From Acidobacteriaceae bacterium (GTDB taxonomy: Bacteria; Acidobacteriota; Terriglobia; Terriglobales; Acidobacteriaceae), in assembly GCA_003133425.1 (NCBI GenBank), contig PKXI01000208.1, positions 8,189 through 27,828 on the forward strand: 19,640 nt of DNA. Reading direction: 5' to 3'. The first letter of the stretch is position 1. Each line of letters opens with the position of its first letter. This document shows positions 1-8,659 of the stretch, one piece after another. The notes below the pieces were generated by a model. That model ran no database searches and was not told the origin of the DNA. It saw nothing but the letters and a program-made list of their open reading frames with translations. The position numbers and the translations under genes are program-made.

Positions 1-222
1 CTCATCTTCGGCAGCCCCAAAGCAGGCACACCCCTCATGCTCGCGTCGCCCAGCGTCGCGATTGATCTGCCACTCAAAATCCTGATCCGTGAAGACAATC
101 AAGGAAAGACCCGGATTTCCTACAACTCACCCGAATACCTGCGCGACCGCCGCAACGTTCTCTCCGAGCCGCTGCAGAATATCGCCGTGATTGAAGCTCT
201 TGCAGCCAAGGCGGCAGAATAG
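1..222 (+). CDS. DUF302 family protein, C-terminal part (5' end outside window)
   Basis: The reading frame is open from the first base to a TAG at 222, so only the last 73 codons are present. The visible part starts with LIFGSPKAGTPLM, followed by a hydrophobic strand, then IREDNQGKTRISYNSPEYL, and an end rich in Ala and Leu. The 'FG-PKAGTPLM ... LPLKILI-ED--G---ISYN-P-YL' pattern is characteristic of DUF302 (PF03625, TT1751-like fold), a small alpha/beta domain of unknown biochemical function. An ATG at 37 lies inside the conserved domain and is not the real start. The gene converges on recQ with a gap of only 19 bp, so there is no room for a separate terminator. Family assignment is by motif; the role is unknown. 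Confidence 0.75.
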   Translation, partial: LIFGSPKAGTPLMLASPSVAIDLPLKILIREDNQGKTRISYNSPEYLRDRRNVLSEPLQNIAVIEALAAKAAE

Positions 223-241
223 CAATCGACCACAACGACAA

Positions 242-2374
242 TCACCTCTTCCTGCACAACTCCAGAATCGCCTCGCCAAATTTATCGACCTTGGCTGGCC
301 CCACCCCATCGATCTCCAACAACTGTCTCGGATTCGCAGGCCGCGCAAGCGCCAGCGCATTCAGAGTCCGGTCGTGCAGCACCACATATGCCGGAACTCT
401 CAGCCGCTTCGCCTCCGCAGCCCGCCACTCCCTCAGCCGCGCCGCCAAAGCCTCGCCATGCGCAGATAATTGCGCTGGCACCGCCTCAACCTTTTTCGCG
501 GCCTTTCCCGCTGCAGACTTAGCCTTGTGTACTCTCGCCTGCGGCACAGCTCGCCCGCAAAACTCCTCCACAATCCCGTCGCTGACCAACAGCGCCAACG
601 GAGTTGTCGGCCGAACCTCCAGCCCCACCTCCGTCAGCCGCACCTTGCGGAACCGTATCACTTCACCGTCTTTCTCGAACTCCGATTCTTCAATCCCGAT
701 CAACCCTGCCCGCACCATCGCATCCAGCAGCCCGTCGAACTCTTCCCGGTTCAATCTGCCGAACTCGTCAAGGCTCCTTTGCAGTGTCCCTGTGGCTTTG
801 TAATCCACCGTGCGCAGTTCGCCCACAATCCGCTGCACCATTTCCCGCTCCGCCGCAGAGGCCCGCCGGAACTGCCGCAACTCCGCCCCAGCGGGATCGC
901 ACACGTCGCACTTCCCGCACATCCGGCTCGCGTCTTCCACGTCACCAAAGTGCCGCACCAGCGCCGCCATTCGGCACTCCGCTGAAGTGGTGAATCGAAG
1001 CACCTTCTCAAGCTGTTCCGCCCGGAACTGTGCCTGGATCGTATAAGTCTTCTTCCAGCCTGTCCCGCCCCTTGAAACGTAGCCGCCAAAATCCACCCGA
1101 GCACCGCCGTGGATCTCCAATTTTTCCAACGCTTTATCGAACTCTTCTTCGCCTAGTTTCGAGCTCTCGCGCAGTGCCTCGACCGGCTGCCGCACGTCGC
1201 TCAGTCCTCGAAAAATCTGATTTAAATGTTCCGTAGGCGGATAGTCGCGGTTCAAAAAGAAGTCGTGTGTCCGTTGGTCGGCATAAGAATGCATCAGGTA
1301 CGTGCGACTTGGAGCGCCATCTCGACCCGCTCGTCCGATCTCCTGGTAGTAGCCCTCCAGAGTCGCCGGCAGCCCGGAATGAATTACCGTCCTTATATCC
1401 GATTTGTCGATCCCCATTCCAAAGGCGATGGTTGCCACCACCACCTCAAGATCGCCAGCTTGGAAAGCCCGCTGCACCCGCTCACGCCTCTCGGCATCGA
1501 GCCCCGCGTGATACGCCGCCGCAGGAACCCCATGCGTCAATTCCTCCGCTAGCCGCTCCGCCTGCTTGCGCGAAGTTGCATACACAATCGCTGGCCGCCG
1601 CTTTGGGTCCGCCAGCAGACTGCAGATCGTTCCCGCCCGGTCCGGCACCGGGAGTTCCACTACCTCAATTGCCAGATTGTCGCGCCGGAATCCGTGAATG
1701 AACTTGACCGGCTTCACCATCCCCAGTTGCGCGAGGATGTCGGCCTGCACCGATGGCGTTGCCGTTGCCGTAAGAGCTACAACGGGCGCGGCATCATCCC
1801 CGCCCCTTAGCCCAGGCAGATGGTCACCCAGCATCCGGTAGTCGGGCCTGAAGTCGTGACCCCATTGCGAGATGCAGTGCGCCTCGTCAATCGCGATCAG
1901 CGAAAGCCTGCGCTTGGCCAGCATCTCTGAAAACCCGGGCACCCGCAGCCGCTCCGGCGCGACGAACAGGAACTGAAGTGCCCCCTGCAGATAATCCACG
2001 CAAGCCTGCCGCGCGACTCCGCGATCCAGCCCTGAGTGAATCCGTGCCACCTTCAGCCCCAGTGCAGCTAGCTTTGCCGCCTGGTCCTCCATCAGAGCAA
2101 TCAACGGCGAAATCACCAGCGCCGTCCCTCCCCGAGCAATCGCCGGCAACTGATAGCAAAGACTCTTCCCCGCACCCGTCGGCATCACCAGCAGCAGGTC
2201 CTGCCCCTCGATCGCCGCGCGGCATACCGCCTCTTGGCCGGCCCTGAAACGGGCAAAACCGAACACTGACTGCAACAGCGCATTCAGATTCCCTTGTTCC
2301 GCGTCAATCGCCAAACCCGCCCCATCCCGATTCAGAGAAACAACCTGCTGATCTCCGCACGTTCCCAACTCCAA
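242..2374 (-). CDS. recQ: ATP-dependent DNA helicase RecQ
   Basis: A 3'-to-5' superfamily 2 DNA helicase of recombination and replication repair, about 710 residues and typical in length for full RecQ proteins. Visible parts: FRAGQEAV (44-50) corresponding to motif 0; Walker A PTGAGKS (65-71); DEAH box at 163-166, followed by the aromatic-rich loop CISQWGHDFRPDY; motif III TATAT (202-206); motif VI QEIGRAGRDG (344-353); a RecQ zinc site with C467, C486, C489 and C492; a winged-helix region (about 500-590); and a C-terminal HRDC domain (about 641-710). A low-complexity Ala/Lys linker lies at about 615-632. The open frame begins with TTG at 2374. A second in-frame TTG at 2314 follows a G-rich stretch, so the start is uncertain by 20 codons. 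Only 100 bp separates it from the divergent DUF2264 gene. Confidence 0.93.
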   Translation of the reverse strand: MELGTCGDQQVVSLNRDGAGLAIDAEQGNLNALLQSVFGFARFRAGQEAVCRAAIEGQDLLLVMPTGAGKSLCYQLPAIARGGTALVISPLIALMEDQAAKLAALGLKVARIHSGLDRGVARQACVDYLQGALQFLFVAPERLRVPGFSEMLAKRRLSLIAIDEAHCISQWGHDFRPDYRMLGDHLPGLRGGDDAAPVVALTATATPSVQADILAQLGMVKPVKFIHGFRRDNLAIEVVELPVPDRAGTICSLLADPKRRPAIVYATSRKQAERLAEELTHGVPAAAYHAGLDAERRERVQRAFQAGDLEVVVATIAFGMGIDKSDIRTVIHSGLPATLEGYYQEIGRAGRDGAPSRTYLMHSYADQRTHDFFLNRDYPPTEHLNQIFRGLSDVRQPVEALRESSKLGEEEFDKALEKLEIHGGARVDFGGYVSRGGTGWKKTYTIQAQFRAEQLEKVLRFTTSAECRMAALVRHFGDVEDASRMCGKCDVCDPAGAELRQFRRASAAEREMVQRIVGELRTVDYKATGTLQRSLDEFGRLNREEFDGLLDAMVRAGLIGIEESEFEKDGEVIRFRKVRLTEVGLEVRPTTPLALLVSDGIVEEFCGRAVPQARVHKAKSAAGKAAKKVEAVPAQLSAHGEALAARLREWRAAEAKRLRVPAYVVLHDRTLNALALARPANPRQLLEIDGVGPAKVDKFGEAILELCRKR

Positions 2375-2474
2375 CTTTACAGGAGCCGTTCATCGCAGCG
2401 TCCCAGCGTCCCCAAGAGAACCCGCAGCCGCTAGAATGTTTGCGGACAACAACAAGCTGGAAGGATCGTAATCA

Positions 2475-3749
2475 ATGCAATCGCAAGGCACCGAAACCCG
2501 GCGCACATTCCTGAAGAGCGCGTTACTGGCATCCGCACCGCTTTTGGCAGGTTCGGCAACCCATGCAGCGGCAGAAGCAACGCTAGGCCCTGCAAGCGGG
2601 AGAGAAGACCGCAAAAAATGGCTGGCCATCATGGAGCAAGTCTCGCAGCCCCTTCTCGAAGCGATCAGCCAGCAAAAGCTCCGCGCCACCATGCCCGTCG
2701 AGTGCGCCAAGGGGCAGGAAGAAGCCAGCCGCAACTCGACGCACCTCCAGGCCGTCGGCCGTCTGCTCTGCGGCATCGCGCCCTGGCTTGAGGCCGAGTC
2801 CGGCAACGATCCAGCGGAAGAAAAGTTGCGCACGCGCTATCGCGAATGGGCGCGTCTCGCCATCCGCTACGGCTGTGATCCAGAATCTCCAGACGTTCTC
2901 AACTTCGGCAACAACCAGCAGTCTGTCGTCGATGCCGCCTTCCTTGCGCTCGCCATCGTCCGCGCCCCCAACGAACTCTGGGCCAGGCTTGACTCCGCAA
3001 CCAAAGACAACCTTGTCCGGGCCATGGTCGAGACGCGCAAGGTACAACCCGGCTTTAACAACTGGCTTCTCTTCTCTGCGATCATCGAAGCGATGTTCTG
3101 CAAATGCGGCCAGCCATGGGACACCATGCGCATTGACTACGCGCTGCGCCAACACCAGCAGTGGTACAAGGGCGACGGAGTCTACGGCGATGGCCCCGAC
3201 TTCCACTGGGACTACTACAACAGCTTCGTCATTCAGCCCATGCTGCTCAATGTCCTCGACGCCGTAAGCAGCATCAAACGCTGGGAGTTCCTCTTCCGCA
3301 AGCCCGTCGAAGCTCGCGCCCGCCGCTACGCCGCCATTCAGGAGCGCCTCATCAGCCCCGAAGGCACCTTCCCCGCCATCGGCCGCTCTCTAGCCTATCG
3401 TTACGGAGCATTCCAGCACCTCGCCGAGATGGCCCTCCGCCATCAACTTCCCGAAGGCGTTCATCCAGCACAAGTCCGCTGTGCGCTGACTGCCGTAATG
3501 TCTCGCATGAATGCGGCAAAGGGAACCTTCGACGACAAAGGCTGGCTAACCATCGGCTTCGCAGGCCATCAGCCCTCCATCGGGGAACCGTACATCTCCA
3601 CTGGAAGCCTGTACCTATGCTCCGCTGCATGGCTCCCTCTTGGCCTACCATCAACCGACGAATTCTGGTCCGCCCCCGCCGAACCCTGGACCCAGCAAAA
3701 AGCCTGGAGTGGCATAGACATCAAGACCGACCACGCCATCGGCGAATAG
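2475..3749 (+). CDS. DUF2264 family protein with Tat signal (putative exported carbohydrate-active enzyme)
   Basis: A 424-residue protein with a clear twin-arginine leader: ETRRTFLKSALLASAPLLAGSATHAAA at the N-terminus has R9-R10, a hydrophobic h-region and an Ala-rich cleavage area near 30-33. It is therefore probably exported folded. The body matches DUF2264 (PF10022), an alpha/alpha-barrel-like family. Landmarks are NNQQSVVDAAFLALA (146-160), NNWLLFSA (195-202), and the aromatic/acidic stretch KGDGVYGDGPDFHWDYYNSFVIQP (232-255). From memory, this family is linked to glycoside hydrolase family GH154 (beta-glucuronidase activity); the exact substrate here cannot be read from sequence. GGAAGG about 10 nt upstream supports the ATG at 2475. 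It lies next to the GH106 gene and the heparinase-like gene, consistent with a polysaccharide-degradation role. Confidence 0.82.
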   Translation: MQSQGTETRRTFLKSALLASAPLLAGSATHAAAEATLGPASGREDRKKWLAIMEQVSQPLLEAISQQKLRATMPVECAKGQEEASRNSTHLQAVGRLLCGIAPWLEAESGNDPAEEKLRTRYREWARLAIRYGCDPESPDVLNFGNNQQSVVDAAFLALAIVRAPNELWARLDSATKDNLVRAMVETRKVQPGFNNWLLFSAIIEAMFCKCGQPWDTMRIDYALRQHQQWYKGDGVYGDGPDFHWDYYNSFVIQPMLLNVLDAVSSIKRWEFLFRKPVEARARRYAAIQERLISPEGTFPAIGRSLAYRYGAFQHLAEMALRHQLPEGVHPAQVRCALTAVMSRMNAAKGTFDDKGWLTIGFAGHQPSIGEPYISTGSLYLCSAAWLPLGLPSTDEFWSAPAEPWTQQKAWSGIDIKTDHAIGE

Positions 3750-3835
3750 CAACCGGTCCGCACCACGCGGAGCCGCATTTTTTGCAGAGAAAATGCCCCA
3801 TCCGATTCGAAGCTAATGGGCCGGGTGCCGGGTGC

Positions 3836-3861
3836 CCCAGGTCCGGATTTTCGGACCTGGG
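3836..3861. terminator. Hairpin in repeat unit 2; possible bidirectional terminator
   Basis: CCCAGGTCCG (3836-3845) pairs perfectly with CGGACCTGGG (3852-3861) over the 6-nt loop GATTTT. The 10-bp GC-rich stem could stop transcription from the DUF2264 gene, whose stop codon is about 87 bp upstream. There is no U-tract after the stem on either strand, so intrinsic termination is a guess. Confidence 0.4.
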
Positions 3862-3895
3862 AATCCACGAATTCCACCCCACAACTGCCGAGTGC

Positions 3896-3930
3896 CCCAT
3901 TCATGCGGCGCTTTTTGCCGCATGAGTGGG
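3896..3930. terminator. Hairpin in repeat unit 3; possible bidirectional terminator
   Basis: CCCATTCATGCGGC (3896-3909) pairs with GCCGCATGAGTGGG (3917-3930) along 14 positions, with one G-T wobble. The loop is GCTTTTT. It lies 33 bp downstream of the stop of the minus-strand GH106 gene and also downstream of the plus-strand DUF2264 gene. No U-tract follows the stem, so a terminator role is inferred only from position and stem strength. Confidence 0.4.
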
Positions 3931-3963
3931 ATACCACGAACCTCAACCATTCGGCAGTAGACA

Positions 3964-6900
3964 CTACTTCTCCGCCCCCATCCCCACTGCCCCATCGATT
4001 CTTATCACGACCGGCCCCAGCAGACCCGAAGGCATCAACGGTGAATCCGCCTTGAACTTCGTGATGTTCGTGTGCGTGAAACGCTTCGCCTCGGGCAGGG
4101 TCTGGTCACCGATAATTCGGTTCGGCCAGAGGTTCGTGACCTGCACCTTCAGCGAGTTATTCCCCGGTACCACTGCCGAAGTGACGTCAATCGTAAACGG
4201 CCTCTTCCACGCAACGCCCATCTCCTTGCCATTCACCCAGACTCGCGCCGTCTCCCGCACTTCGCCCAGGTCGAGCATTACACGCGCATGTTCCGGTGGA
4301 TTCGCAAGCATGAGAAACGCCGTTGTGTAAGCCGCTGTCCCCGAGTAGTGCCGCACGCCTTCTTCGCTTGACTCGGTCCATGAGGCCAGCTTGTCCATGT
4401 GGACCTGCGCCGGCGCTCCCCATCCCGGAGTAAAGGCAACCGTCCAAGGTCTCGCCACTGGCAACACCGTGACCTCCGCCTCCGTAGCCGCGTGTCTCCG
4501 CCCCATCGCATCCACGGCAACATAACGTCCGCCATGTTCCGCTCGCAGTAACATGCGTCCGCTCCGAATCTCCACTTCGAAAGGCGTCGTATCCGCGCTC
4601 AACTTCGGAAAGACCTCCTGCCCGCCGCGCTCCATCCGCACAACATGAGCGCTGGCCGCCCGGCGGAAGACGACGACAACCGACCCATAAGGACCCAGCC
4701 ACATGGGCAGATTAGTGCGCCCGTCTTTGGTTTGTTCGTACACGCCCTGTGGCGTTACAGCACCCGTCTCTGCATTCCAAATCTCCGGCGCAAGCCCGCG
4801 CGCGCGGAAACTCAACACCGTCGCCACCGCGTTCGGCTTCCTGTTGCGCACAAAATAAATCTCCGCCCCATGTCCACGCCGATGCACAAAGTCGAAATCC
4901 GCATCCGGAGCCGGCCCCGCGCTCGTCAAATCTGGCGCAACACCATCGTCTTCAAGCGCAGCCCGCGCCCGCTCGCCACAGACAATCTTCCCCAACCCGA
5001 CTTTGCTCACTCCGGTGCCATCGCTATCGCAGCCGGCCCACAGCCGATCCGCAATCGCGACCACGTCGGCATCTGTCTGCTTCGCGGTCGGCATCCCCGT
5101 CAACCGCACAGGCTTCGGGCCCACCACCGTCGCTCCTGCATTCACCAGCTTCTCCACCGCCTGCAACGCAGGCAGCGAGATGTTCGTCAAGGGCGGTAAC
5201 ACCAGTTCGCGATACTCCGTTCCGTTCTTCAGCCGGATGCGATGATTCGCGACCGTCAGCCCCTTCGTCAGCACATCCTCGTCCAACACGTCGTAGTCGT
5301 ACCCCGGCATCACATGGGCTGGATCGCTCCATTTGAACTGCACAAAGTTCGGCACCTGGTCGCCGTAGTAATACAGCACATCCGACACCGGCACACCCTG
5401 CTGCATCAGAAACTGCACTCGTCCGATGTAATCGAAAAACGCTTTGCCATCTTTAAACCAGGTGACCTTGGGATTGAAGTGCGTCCCCGCAAAATACTCC
5501 TGCCCCGGAAACCCCGTCGATGCCGGTGAGGAGGCGAATTCGTGCCAAACCAGCAGGTTCAATCCCGCGCATACCTCCTGGTCGAAGGTCGGCTTCAGGT
5601 CCATGCCCGGCGACTCTTCCCACTGCGGCCCAACACTCGTCATTCCCTCTGCCGCCACCAGCGTTTTGCCGTAGATGTGCGCCGCACTCGAAGCCTCCTT
5701 CACAAAGAAGCGATCAAGCTCCGTCGCGCGATGCGCAGAAGGCGCCCAGAACTCCGTCTGCGGAAAGCTTCCCGCTCCGAGCAATTGCAGAGAATCCACC
5801 GGCGCACCATGCGGCCCTCCGGATTCGGGATGAAATCCAAGCCCGTTCTTCGCAGCAAGTTGTCCAAAGATCTCGTAATGATCCGTCAGCACCAGATCCC
5901 CGACGGTTCGGCGAAGGTCGTTTAAAAAACGGTCGCTCGTCTCGCGGCTGCCGACGATGCGTCCAATAACCACGGGCAGATACGGCACCGGGTCGTAGCC
6001 GCGCCCAGCGATAAAGGCCTCGCGAAAGTGACCAGTCCAGTTCACTCCGCCCACCTCCCAACTATCGGTATAGACATACCGCAGCGAATCGCCAAGATAA
6101 GCTTTCGCAGCCGTCAACAGCGGCTGAACGTTGGCATTCCAATAGCTGGTCAAAGCGTCGCGATCGAGATAGTCAATCACCAGGCCCTGAAATTTCCCGC
6201 TGCTTGTCGAAACCCGCGCATCGGAACTCGTGTACCCGATGCGAAGAATCTCCCAATCGCCCGGCGGCACATCCCATTCCAGCTTGCCCTGGAGCGACAT
6301 CTTCCTCGTCGTCAGGTCCACCTCCTGGGTTACGTCGAAATCCTCCTCTCCGACGACGGAGGGAAAATCACCGAGCAGCGGCTTCGAGTCCGGGACTGAG
6401 AATCCAGCCTCGACGAACATTGCCTTCACCTTTAGATCGCGTATCGGTTTGCGCGTATCACCGCTCTTCGCAACGCCCGCCAACGCTGCTCCGTGTTTCA
6501 GCGGGTACGCCATGACCGCAATGTCCTTGTAGAACCCATTCTTGCTTGGCGGCAGGTCAATCTGGAGAGGCCCCGTCACCGGCCCGTGTACAACCTTCCG
6601 CGTCCACGTAAGCAGGTTTGCCGATTGCGCTCCTGTCACTGTCGGCCCTCCGACATTCCAGCCGCTCTGTATCGTCAGGCTTACCCGCAGATCAAGGCGC
6701 TTCGCCTCCTTTAAGGTGTGCAGAAACAACTCTTGCCACGGCGGCGTTCCAAACATCGGCCCCTCCGCCACGCCGATATTTCCGCCCTGGTCCGAACCGT
6801 TCGCATCCATCAGGATGGCGCCGCCATAGCCTTCACTGCGCATCGCCTCAAGGTCGCTTGTAATCGTCGCCGTATCCGTGTGCCCATTCAGCCACCACCA

Positions 6901-7086
6901 GTACGCAAGCGGCTTGGCCGAATCCGGCGGCGATTGAAATCCTGACGCAAGTGCATCCACATTCCTAGCCGGCATAACCCGGGCCTGGCCCGGCAAGACA
7001 CTTCCTCCCAGCGCGGTCACCATGAACAGCGCGCCCAGCCCGCTCCATCCCGTTCTTCCAATGCGTACACGAATCGATTTCTTCAT
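3964..7086 (-). CDS. Exported GH106-type glycosyl hydrolase (putative alpha-L-rhamnosidase)
   Basis: A 1040-residue exported protein. The N-terminus has KK, several Arg, then a hydrophobic stretch (about 16-31) and a cleavage region near GQARVMPA, consistent with a Sec signal. FQSPPDSAKPLAYWWWLNGH, followed by a DLEAMRSEGYGGAILMD strand/helix pattern (about 50-94), is the hallmark entry of the GH106 (PF17132) family, whose characterised members release L-rhamnose. Acidic residues that could serve in catalysis sit in YTDSWEVGG (E343) and AAEGMT (E480), but I cannot assign them by alignment. The C-terminal part (about 875-1030), with ARVWVNGKEMGVAWKRPF and NNSLKVQVTNLWPNR, is a GH2-like sugar-binding jelly roll. 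It is divergent from the MFS gene. Substrate specificity beyond 'rhamnosidase-like' is inference. Confidence 0.85.
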   Translation of the reverse strand: MKKSIRVRIGRTGWSGLGALFMVTALGGSVLPGQARVMPARNVDALASGFQSPPDSAKPLAYWWWLNGHTDTATITSDLEAMRSEGYGGAILMDANGSDQGGNIGVAEGPMFGTPPWQELFLHTLKEAKRLDLRVSLTIQSGWNVGGPTVTGAQSANLLTWTRKVVHGPVTGPLQIDLPPSKNGFYKDIAVMAYPLKHGAALAGVAKSGDTRKPIRDLKVKAMFVEAGFSVPDSKPLLGDFPSVVGEEDFDVTQEVDLTTRKMSLQGKLEWDVPPGDWEILRIGYTSSDARVSTSSGKFQGLVIDYLDRDALTSYWNANVQPLLTAAKAYLGDSLRYVYTDSWEVGGVNWTGHFREAFIAGRGYDPVPYLPVVIGRIVGSRETSDRFLNDLRRTVGDLVLTDHYEIFGQLAAKNGLGFHPESGGPHGAPVDSLQLLGAGSFPQTEFWAPSAHRATELDRFFVKEASSAAHIYGKTLVAAEGMTSVGPQWEESPGMDLKPTFDQEVCAGLNLLVWHEFASSPASTGFPGQEYFAGTHFNPKVTWFKDGKAFFDYIGRVQFLMQQGVPVSDVLYYYGDQVPNFVQFKWSDPAHVMPGYDYDVLDEDVLTKGLTVANHRIRLKNGTEYRELVLPPLTNISLPALQAVEKLVNAGATVVGPKPVRLTGMPTAKQTDADVVAIADRLWAGCDSDGTGVSKVGLGKIVCGERARAALEDDGVAPDLTSAGPAPDADFDFVHRRGHGAEIYFVRNRKPNAVATVLSFRARGLAPEIWNAETGAVTPQGVYEQTKDGRTNLPMWLGPYGSVVVVFRRAASAHVVRMERGGQEVFPKLSADTTPFEVEIRSGRMLLRAEHGGRYVAVDAMGRRHAATEAEVTVLPVARPWTVAFTPGWGAPAQVHMDKLASWTESSEEGVRHYSGTAAYTTAFLMLANPPEHARVMLDLGEVRETARVWVNGKEMGVAWKRPFTIDVTSAVVPGNNSLKVQVTNLWPNRIIGDQTLPEAKRFTHTNITKFKADSPLMPSGLLGPVVIRIDGAVGMGAEK

Positions 7087-7115
7087 GGTTGTTTGCGCTG
7101 CCCTCTACTTTCATG

Positions 7116-7128
7116 ATTCGGCCCGAAT
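7116..7128. promoter_or_regulatory. Inverted repeat, candidate operator of the GH106 gene
   Basis: ATTCGG-C-CCGAAT is a perfect 6+1+6 bp inverted repeat. It falls on the predicted transcription start of the GH106 gene, directly downstream of a TATATA/TATAAT box, where a repressor would block transcription. No regulator gene is present in the window, so the factor is unknown. Confidence 0.35.
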
Positions 7129-7157
7129 TATATAGTGACGCGCCGCAATCGCAGCAA
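7129..7157 (-). promoter_or_regulatory. Candidate sigma-70 promoter of the GH106 gene
   Basis: Read on the minus strand: TTGCTG (7157-7152), a 17-bp spacer, then TATATA (7134-7129), with an overlapping perfect TATAAT at 7132-7127. This would give a leader of about 35 nt before the ATG at 7086. A weak GAGGG Shine-Dalgarno lies in that leader. Confidence 0.45.
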
Positions 7158-7315
7158 ATCCAATAGGGCAATCGTCACCGTCCGCGTAATCTCAGAAAGG
7201 CGTCGCAAATCAACCATAAACAGCGTCTGCCTCAGCCATGAAGCCAACCCAATTAAAGTAAAAGAAGCCATTGGTCCGACCGTGCCCGCAAAACTACGCA
7301 CAAGGATGCCACCTT

Positions 7316-8659
7316 TTGAGCCCCGCCGATGAAACAACACGTGCAACAAATGCCGAGCCTCCTGGCGCGTTGAAGCCCGGCAAACTCGACAGTGCTTCGC
7401 ACGCCTGGCGCGCCCTCCGCCATCGTAACTTCAGGCTCTTCTTCGGCGGCCAGAGCATCTCGCTCATCGGCACATGGATGACCCGCATTGCAACCTCCTG
7501 GCTTGTCTACCGTCTCACGGGATCGGCGCTGCTGCTAGGCACGGTCAGCTTTGCCGGACAGATTCCAACTTTCATCTTTGCGCCCGTCGCCGGCGTGTGG
7601 GTTGATCGGCTCAACCGCAGGCAAGTACTGGTCTGGACGCAGACTTTGTCCATGGTGCAATCGCTGCTTCTGGCTGCACTCACGTTTTCCGGCCACATCA
7701 CCATTCACTGGATTCTGATCCTGAGCGTCGCGCAGGGCATCATTAATGCATTCGACATGCCCGGCCGCCAGGCCTTCATGGTGCAGATGGTCGAAGACCG
7801 CAAAGATCTCAGCAACGCCATCGCCATCAACTCATCCATGGTCAACGTGGCCAGGCTCATCGGCCCTTCGCTAGCTGGCATGTTGATCGCGGTCACCAGC
7901 GAAGCCTGGTGCTTCCTCATCGACGGCGTCAGTTACCTCGCCGTGATCGCATCGCTGCTGGCCATGCGCCTGCCAGCTCCCACACTCAACCGTGAAACCA
8001 CCTCCATGTGGATTGCGTTGCAGGAAGGTTGGACCTATGTCTCCGGCTTCCTGCCCATCCGAACCATCCTGATGCTCTTTGCCGTTGTCAGCCTCATGGG
8101 CATGCCGTTCGTTGTGCTCATGCCCATCTTCGCCGCCAAAGTTTTGCACGGAGGACCACACACACTGGGCTTCCTTATGGGCGCCATGGGCATAGGTGCG
8201 CTGATCTCGGCGCTCTCGCTGGCCGCCCGCAAAACCGTGCGCGGACTGATCCGCATCATTCCCGTGGCCGCCGTCGTCTTCGGTCTCGGCCTTATCGGAT
8301 TCGGCCTGTCGCGCGTATTCTGGCTTTCCATGGTCATGGCGCTGCTGGCCGGCATGGGCATGATGCAGGGCATGGCCGCCAGCAACACCATCATCCAAAC
8401 CCTGGTCAGCGAAGACAAGCGCGGCCGCGTTATGAGCTACTACACCATGGCCTTCATGGGCATGGCCCCCTTCGGCAGCCTGCTCACCGGATCAATGGCC
8501 AATGCATTCGGTGCACCAATCACCGTGATTGTTAGTGGATCAGCGGTCCTATTGGGCGCAGGATGGTTTTTCACGCGCCTTCCCGCGATCAGCCGAGTCA
8601 TCCGCCCCATTTATCGTGAGATGGGTATCCTGCCCGTTGAAGGAGGAATTCACTCATGA
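7316..8659 (+). CDS. MFS transporter, MFS_3 (EntS-like) type
   Basis: An integral membrane protein of about 447 residues with roughly 11-12 hydrophobic segments. After a polar N-terminus comes WRALRHRNFRLFFGGQSISLIGTWMTRIATSWLVYRLTGS, the typical opening of the MFS_3 group. VWVDRLNRRQVLVWTQ fits the loop 2-3 signature, and DMPGRQAFMVQMVEDRKDLSNAIAINSSMVNVARLIGPSLAG is a conserved stretch in this group. The frame is open back to TTG 7271, but TTG at 7316 has AAGGA nine bases upstream and gives MSPADETTRATNAEP, so I prefer it. The stop overlaps the next start (ATGA), indicating one operon with the isochorismatase-fold gene. Members are often annotated as exporters; the cargo here is unknown. 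Confidence 0.85.
   Translation: MSPADETTRATNAEPPGALKPGKLDSASHAWRALRHRNFRLFFGGQSISLIGTWMTRIATSWLVYRLTGSALLLGTVSFAGQIPTFIFAPVAGVWVDRLNRRQVLVWTQTLSMVQSLLLAALTFSGHITIHWILILSVAQGIINAFDMPGRQAFMVQMVEDRKDLSNAIAINSSMVNVARLIGPSLAGMLIAVTSEAWCFLIDGVSYLAVIASLLAMRLPAPTLNRETTSMWIALQEGWTYVSGFLPIRTILMLFAVVSLMGMPFVVLMPIFAAKVLHGGPHTLGFLMGAMGIGALISALSLAARKTVRGLIRIIPVAAVVFGLGLIGFGLSRVFWLSMVMALLAGMGMMQGMAASNTIIQTLVSEDKRGRVMSYYTMAFMGMAPFGSLLTGSMANAFGAPITVIVSGSAVLLGAGWFFTRLPAISRVIRPIYREMGILPVEGGIHS

Larger units (their letters stand above)
3794..3940. repeat. Cluster of palindromic repeats with conserved ends and variable stems
   Basis: TGCCCCA occurs three times, at 3794, 3833 and 3893. The second and third copies are the best preserved units: CCGGGTGCCCCA (3828-3839) and CCGAGTGCCCCA (3888-3899) differ at one of 12 bases. 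Each runs into a long hairpin with a T-rich loop, then a TGGG, and each ends in CCACGAA (3865-3871 and 3934-3940). The inner stem sequences differ completely between the units but are self-complementary in each. The first copy is degenerate: CCCAT (3797-3801) pairs with ATGGG (3816-3820) over a 14-nt loop. The cluster lies between two convergent genes. It looks like a dispersed chromosomal REP-like family; I cannot check copy number elsewhere. Confidence 0.7.

Noticed and set aside
2583..3206. A 207-codon minus-strand open frame within the DUF2264 gene
   Set aside because: The plus-strand gene has a Tat signal, a Shine-Dalgarno and family motifs. The antisense frame is the usual mirror of plus-strand codon bias.
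3988..3994. A fourth TGCCCCA copy at the end of the GH106 gene
   Set aside because: It lies in coding sequence (the C-terminal GAVGMGAEK) and has no hairpin with the conserved right end, so it is probably coincidental.
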